Below are positions 5,274-7,716 of a DNA stretch of 7,716 nucleotides, piece by piece. The notes beneath the pieces are model-generated. The model did no database searches, was not told where the DNA came from, and saw only the letters and a program-made list of their open reading frames with translations. A program made the position numbers and the translations under genes. The stretch is from Actinomycetota bacterium (GTDB lineage Bacteria; Actinomycetota; Thermoleophilia; Gaiellales; Gaiellaceae), in assembly GCA_005883235.1 (NCBI GenBank), contig VAYE01000025.1, positions 1-7,716 on the forward strand. The letters run 5' to 3'. The stretch's first letter is position 1, and each line of letters begins with the position of its first letter.

Positions 5274-5741
5274 TTACTGGTTGGCGCTCGGCTGCCCCCC
5301 GCCGTACCCCGAGACCGCGTCCGCAAGGTTGAAGAGCGCACCGAAGCGGCGCTCGCCGGGTTCCGCGACGTCGTAGATGCCGACCTGATTCGCGTCCGGG
5401 TAGACACTCACATTTGGCGCATTCTGCTCACTGAACATGAGGAGACGGACAGGCCGGTCGCCGCGGTTCTCGTATGCGTGCACCCCGCGCTCGCCGCGAG
5501 GGAAGGCCACGACCCCGCCCTCGGGCACGTCCTGCCAGCCGCCGCCCGTACGGACGGCAACCGTCCCCCCGAGCACGACCAGGAGCTCCTCGCGCTGCAG
5601 GTGGTAGTGGAAGTGCATGCCCTGCTCAGGCGCCAGCTCGTAGACCGTCAACCCGAGGTGCTCCGCACCCGCGCGCGCGCCGAGCCGCGCACGGCGGTAG
5701 TCGCCTTCGTCCCTCAGCTCTGCTGTGTAGATGTTCTCCAT
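5274..5741 (-). CDS. Cupin domain protein
   Basis: This gene encodes 155 residues with a single central cupin barrel. Motif 1, GMHFHYHLQREELLVVLGG (41-59), holds candidate ligands H43/H45, H47 and E51. Motif 2, GGVVAFPRGERGVHAYEN (75-92), fits G(X)5PXG(X)4H(X)3N with H88 as the last ligand candidate. After the barrel comes a conserved-looking extension, FSEQNAPNVSVYPDANQVGIYD (103-124), characteristic of one cupin subgroup in which the family-like SVYPD..kVG segment caps the fold. A Gly/Ser-rich tail follows. The substrate is unknown. The ATG at 5741 has no Shine-Dalgarno sequence but lies 6 bases after TAGACT. The gap to the preceding MBL-fold gene is 24 bases. It shares no close sequence with the cupin at 2139, so the two are independent members of the superfamily. 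Confidence 0.88.
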   Translation of the reverse strand: MENIYTAELRDEGDYRRARLGARAGAEHLGLTVYELAPEQGMHFHYHLQREELLVVLGGTVAVRTGGGWQDVPEGGVVAFPRGERGVHAYENRGDRPVRLLMFSEQNAPNVSVYPDANQVGIYDVAEPGERRFGALFNLADAVSGYGGGQPSANQ

Positions 5742-5747
5742 GCGGCG

Positions 5748-5753
5748 AGTCTA
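5748..5753 (-). promoter_or_regulatory. -10-like element for a leaderless start of the cupin gene
   Basis: On the - strand TAGACT fits TANNNT and is followed by CGCCGC and then the ATG at 5741, so transcription would start on the ATG. There is no obvious -35 and no Shine-Dalgarno sequence. Confidence 0.4.
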
Positions 5754-5765
5754 GGCCGTGGTCGT

Positions 5766-6287
5766 TCAGCCGTAGGGCGGCAGCTCAAGCGCGCGCTCGT
5801 ACGCGGCGCGATCGTGCACCGGCTCGCCGTGCGAGACGATCACGTGCTCGAACGGAGCGAAGACGAGAGCGCGCTGCTCCGGCAGCCACAGCGGCGTCTC
5901 GTTACGGCCGCGACCGTCGTAGAGAGCGACGAGGCCGCCGGGTAGCTCGCTGCCGGGCTCGATTGGCTCGAGGTGGATCTCGGGGATGTCCGTGCGCCAG
6001 AAGAGCGCCGGCCCGTAGGCACGCGCCTCGTAGCGCCGGCCGAAGACGTCGACGTCCCGAACGTGATCCGGCTTGAGAACGACGACGAGCGTCGGCGGCC
6101 GCGCGTCGAGCCGCTCCCAGATGTCGGTCGCGTCGTCAGGCGGCGCGAGCGGGTCGAGGAGCGCGACTTCACCGGCCGACTCGACGCACGTCGACGTAAC
6201 CGTCGGCGGCCAGCCCAGGTGCGGCGCCCAGTCGGGATGCTCGGCCCGCCAAATCCAGAGACCCGGCGCGACATCGCGCAGCTCCAC
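5766..6287 (-). CDS. Degenerate metallo-beta-lactamase-fold protein, probably shortened
   Basis: This gene encodes 173 residues from a GTG at 6287. The N-terminal part fits an MBL fold: an opening strand pair (VAPGLWIWRAEHP), a 'ststcV...gevaLlDPL' segment (31-47), and a VVVLKPDHVRDVDVF region (68-82) at the place of the zinc motif HxHxDH. Only D74 and H75 survive there; the HxH pair reads L-K-P. A later strand has LPGGLVALYDGRGRNETPLWLP, and VSHGEPVH (151-158) matches the last MBL histidine loop. Between ALVFA (140-144) and PFEHVIVSHG (145-154) the segment that usually carries the metal-bridging Asp and an adjoining helix is absent, so a deletion of roughly 30-40 residues is inferred. The full fold is normally over 200 residues. 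It may be a non-hydrolytic binding protein or a decaying gene, though the frame is intact and codon use is normal. Confidence 0.8.
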   Translation of the reverse strand: MELRDVAPGLWIWRAEHPDWAPHLGWPPTVTSTCVESAGEVALLDPLAPPDDATDIWERLDARPPTLVVVLKPDHVRDVDVFGRRYEARAYGPALFWRTDIPEIHLEPIEPGSELPGGLVALYDGRGRNETPLWLPEQRALVFAPFEHVIVSHGEPVHDRAAYERALELPPYG

Positions 6288-6294
6288 ATGACGC

Positions 6295-6300
6295 AGGCTA
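6295..6300 (-). promoter_or_regulatory. -10-like element for the MBL-fold gene
   Basis: On the - strand TAGCCT fits TANNNT and lies 7 bases before the GTG at 6287. It sits in the 33-base gap after nrdJ. The -35 position is not recognisable and no Shine-Dalgarno sequence is present. An out-of-frame ATG overlaps the GTG (6289-6287) and leads to a different frame. Confidence 0.35.
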
Positions 6301-6320
6301 CGTCTTGTGTCAGAGCGCCG

Positions 6321-7716
6321 CTACGAGCAGCCGGTGTTCGTGCCGCAGTCGCGGCACGTATAGCACGAGCCCGTTCGCACCATCCGGCCGCCGCAGCGCG
6401 CGCACTCCACTGCATCCTCCCAGTGGTTGAAGAGCGCCGTCTGGCCCGCAGGCACCGGGTCCGCCGCCGGCTCGCCTACGATCCCGCCGTTCTCCAGCAC
6501 CGCATACGACTTGGCCAGCCGCGCGCGGACCTCCGGGCTCATGATCCCGAGCTCCTCCTGCTGGTCGGCGGTGAGGAACTTCTTGCCCATCCAGCGGAAG
6601 ATGTAGTCGACGATCGACTTCGCAGTGCGGATGTCGGCGTCGTTCGTCAGGCCCGCGGGCTCGAAGCGCATGTGCGCGAACTTCGACACGTACACCTCGA
6701 GCGGCACGCCGTACTGCAGGCCCACCGAGACCGAGATCATCAGCGAGTTCACGAGCCCCTGGAGCGTCGTCCCGACCTTGGCGACGTCGCAGAAGATGTC
6801 GCCCGGCGTGCCGTCCTCGTAGAGACCGACGTGGATGTAGCCCTCGTACTCGCCGACCTGGAACTTGCGGCCGACCTCGACGCGATCCTCCGGTAGCCGG
6901 CGGCGCTGCGTGAGAGGCACGGGCGGGCTGGCCACCTCGGTCTTCTCGCTCTTGCCGGACAGCGGCTGCGCGACCTTGCAGTTGTCGCGGTAGATCGCGA
7001 TCGCCTTCACGCCGAGCTTCCACGAGTCGACGAAGAGCTCACGCACCTCCTCGACCGTGGCCGTCTCGGGCAGGTTCACCGTCTTCGAGATCGCGCCCGA
7101 GATGAACGGCTGGACGGCGCCCATCATCTTCACGTGGCCCGAGTAGTGGATCGCCCGCTCGCCGACCGCGCAGTCGAAGACCGGGTAGTGCTCGGTCTTG
7201 AGGTACGGCGCGCCGACGACCGTGTTGCGCTCGTCGATGAACGCGACGATCTCCTCGCGCTCGGTGGGCGCGTAGCCCAGCTTCTCGAGCGCCATCGGCA
7301 CGCTGCGGTTCACGATCGTGAGCTCGCCGCCGCCGACGAGCTTCTTCGACTTGACGAGCGAGAAGTCGGGCTCCACGCCGGTCGTGTCGCAATCCATCAT
7401 GAAGCTGATCGTCCCGGTGGGGGCGAGCACGGTCGCCTGCGCGTTGCGGTAGCCGCTGACCTCGCCTAGGTCGAGCGCGTCGTCCCAGGACTGCCTGCAG
7501 GCCGAGAGCAGATCCTCGGGCACCGACGACGTGTTCTCGATGTTCCCGACCGCGGCGCGGTGCTTCGCGATCACGCCGATCATCGCGGCTGCGTTCGGCT
7601 GGTAGCCCTCGAACGGGCCCATGCGCTTCGCCACCTCGGCCGACTTGCGGTAGGCGCGGCCGGTCATGAGCGCGGTGATCGCCGCGGCGTAGGCGCGACC
7701 CTCGTCGGAGTCGTAC
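6321..7716 (-). CDS. nrdJ: Vitamin B12-dependent (class II) ribonucleotide reductase, C-terminal part
   Basis: 464 residues are visible; the 5' part lies beyond the window edge. The enzyme reduces ribonucleotides to deoxyribonucleotides with adenosylcobalamin as radical source, in the cytoplasm. The key block is APTGTISFMMDCDTTGVEP, about 98-116 of the visible part, typical of the class II barrel active-site region. It is followed by the conserved KTVNLPETAT (about 211-220) and SWKLGVKAIAIYRDNC (about 231-246). After a basic linker comes the C-terminal domain with GEYEGYIHVGLYEDGTPGDIF (about 288-308). The end is a cysteine-rich ribbon (CxxC, then CYTC, CGTNTGCS) with six cysteines that bind zinc and/or re-reduce the active site. 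The protein ends directly after GCS as in full-length homologues, so no truncation. It heads a run of co-directional small genes, the first 33 bases downstream, without an obvious terminator between them. Confidence 0.97.
   Translation of the reverse strand, partial: YDSDEGRAYAAAITALMTGRAYRKSAEVAKRMGPFEGYQPNAAAMIGVIAKHRAAVGNIENTSSVPEDLLSACRQSWDDALDLGEVSGYRNAQATVLAPTGTISFMMDCDTTGVEPDFSLVKSKKLVGGGELTIVNRSVPMALEKLGYAPTEREEIVAFIDERNTVVGAPYLKTEHYPVFDCAVGERAIHYSGHVKMMGAVQPFISGAISKTVNLPETATVEEVRELFVDSWKLGVKAIAIYRDNCKVAQPLSGKSEKTEVASPPVPLTQRRRLPEDRVEVGRKFQVGEYEGYIHVGLYEDGTPGDIFCDVAKVGTTLQGLVNSLMISVSVGLQYGVPLEVYVSKFAHMRFEPAGLTNDADIRTAKSIVDYIFRWMGKKFLTADQQEELGIMSPEVRARLAKSYAVLENGGIVGEPAADPVPAGQTALFNHWEDAVECARCGGRMVRTGSCYTCRDCGTNTGCS

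Noticed and set aside
4769..5407. Long - strand open frame upstream of the 88-residue protein
   Set aside because: Its sequence is Arg/Ala/Pro-rich shadow coding antisense to nothing real and lies in another frame of the DUF4395-type and cupin genes, which have clear motifs.

Overview
This is a GC-rich chromosomal window of about 7.7 kb. It reads as a high-GC actinobacterium. A deep lineage such as the Thermoleophilia (Gaiellales/Solirubrobacterales type) is my best guess, from codon use, the frequent GTG/TTG starts, the mix of leaderless and Shine-Dalgarno starts, and a vitamin B12-dependent ribonucleotide reductase. That placement is inference from general resemblance, not from any search. 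I see no rRNA, tRNA, CRISPR array, insertion sequence or phage module. The window looks like ordinary chromosome filled with small, poorly characterised genes.

Left part, + strand (1-2504): the 3' end of an FAD/NAD(P)-binding ferredoxin-reductase-type oxidoreductase; a small secreted protein of unknown function with the strongest ribosome binding site in the window; a very basic 74-residue protein with a KGG-type tail; a roughly 300-base stretch holding a strong GC hairpin and a doubtful 31-residue membrane ORF; then a two-gene unit of an ABM-like dimeric alpha-beta barrel protein and a cupin whose TTG start directly abuts the preceding stop.

Middle (2562-4500): two unrelated exported proteins on the - strand, the downstream one with a good TTGACA promoter that predicts a leaderless GTG start. 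Divergent from them is a four-helix membrane protein of the Phage_holin_4_2 (holin superfamily IV) type, a chromosomal family and not a phage marker.

Right part, - strand (7716-4502): the C-terminal 464 residues of class II ribonucleotide reductase NrdJ, then four tightly spaced co-directional genes: a metallo-beta-lactamase-fold protein that has lost metal ligands and seems to lack an internal segment, a cupin, a DUF4395-type membrane protein with two CxxC motifs in an internal duplication, and an 88-residue hypothetical. Gaps of 33, 24, 11 and 11 bases suggest cotranscription. Yet most of these starts have no Shine-Dalgarno sequence and instead carry a TANNNT-like hexamer 6-8 bases before the start codon, so each may also be transcribed as a leaderless message.

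I do not see a convincing new multi-gene system. The points most worth checking are the degenerate MBL-fold protein, the duplicated CxxC architecture of the DUF4395 protein, and the stop codons that form part of -10-like elements in the 11-base junctions.
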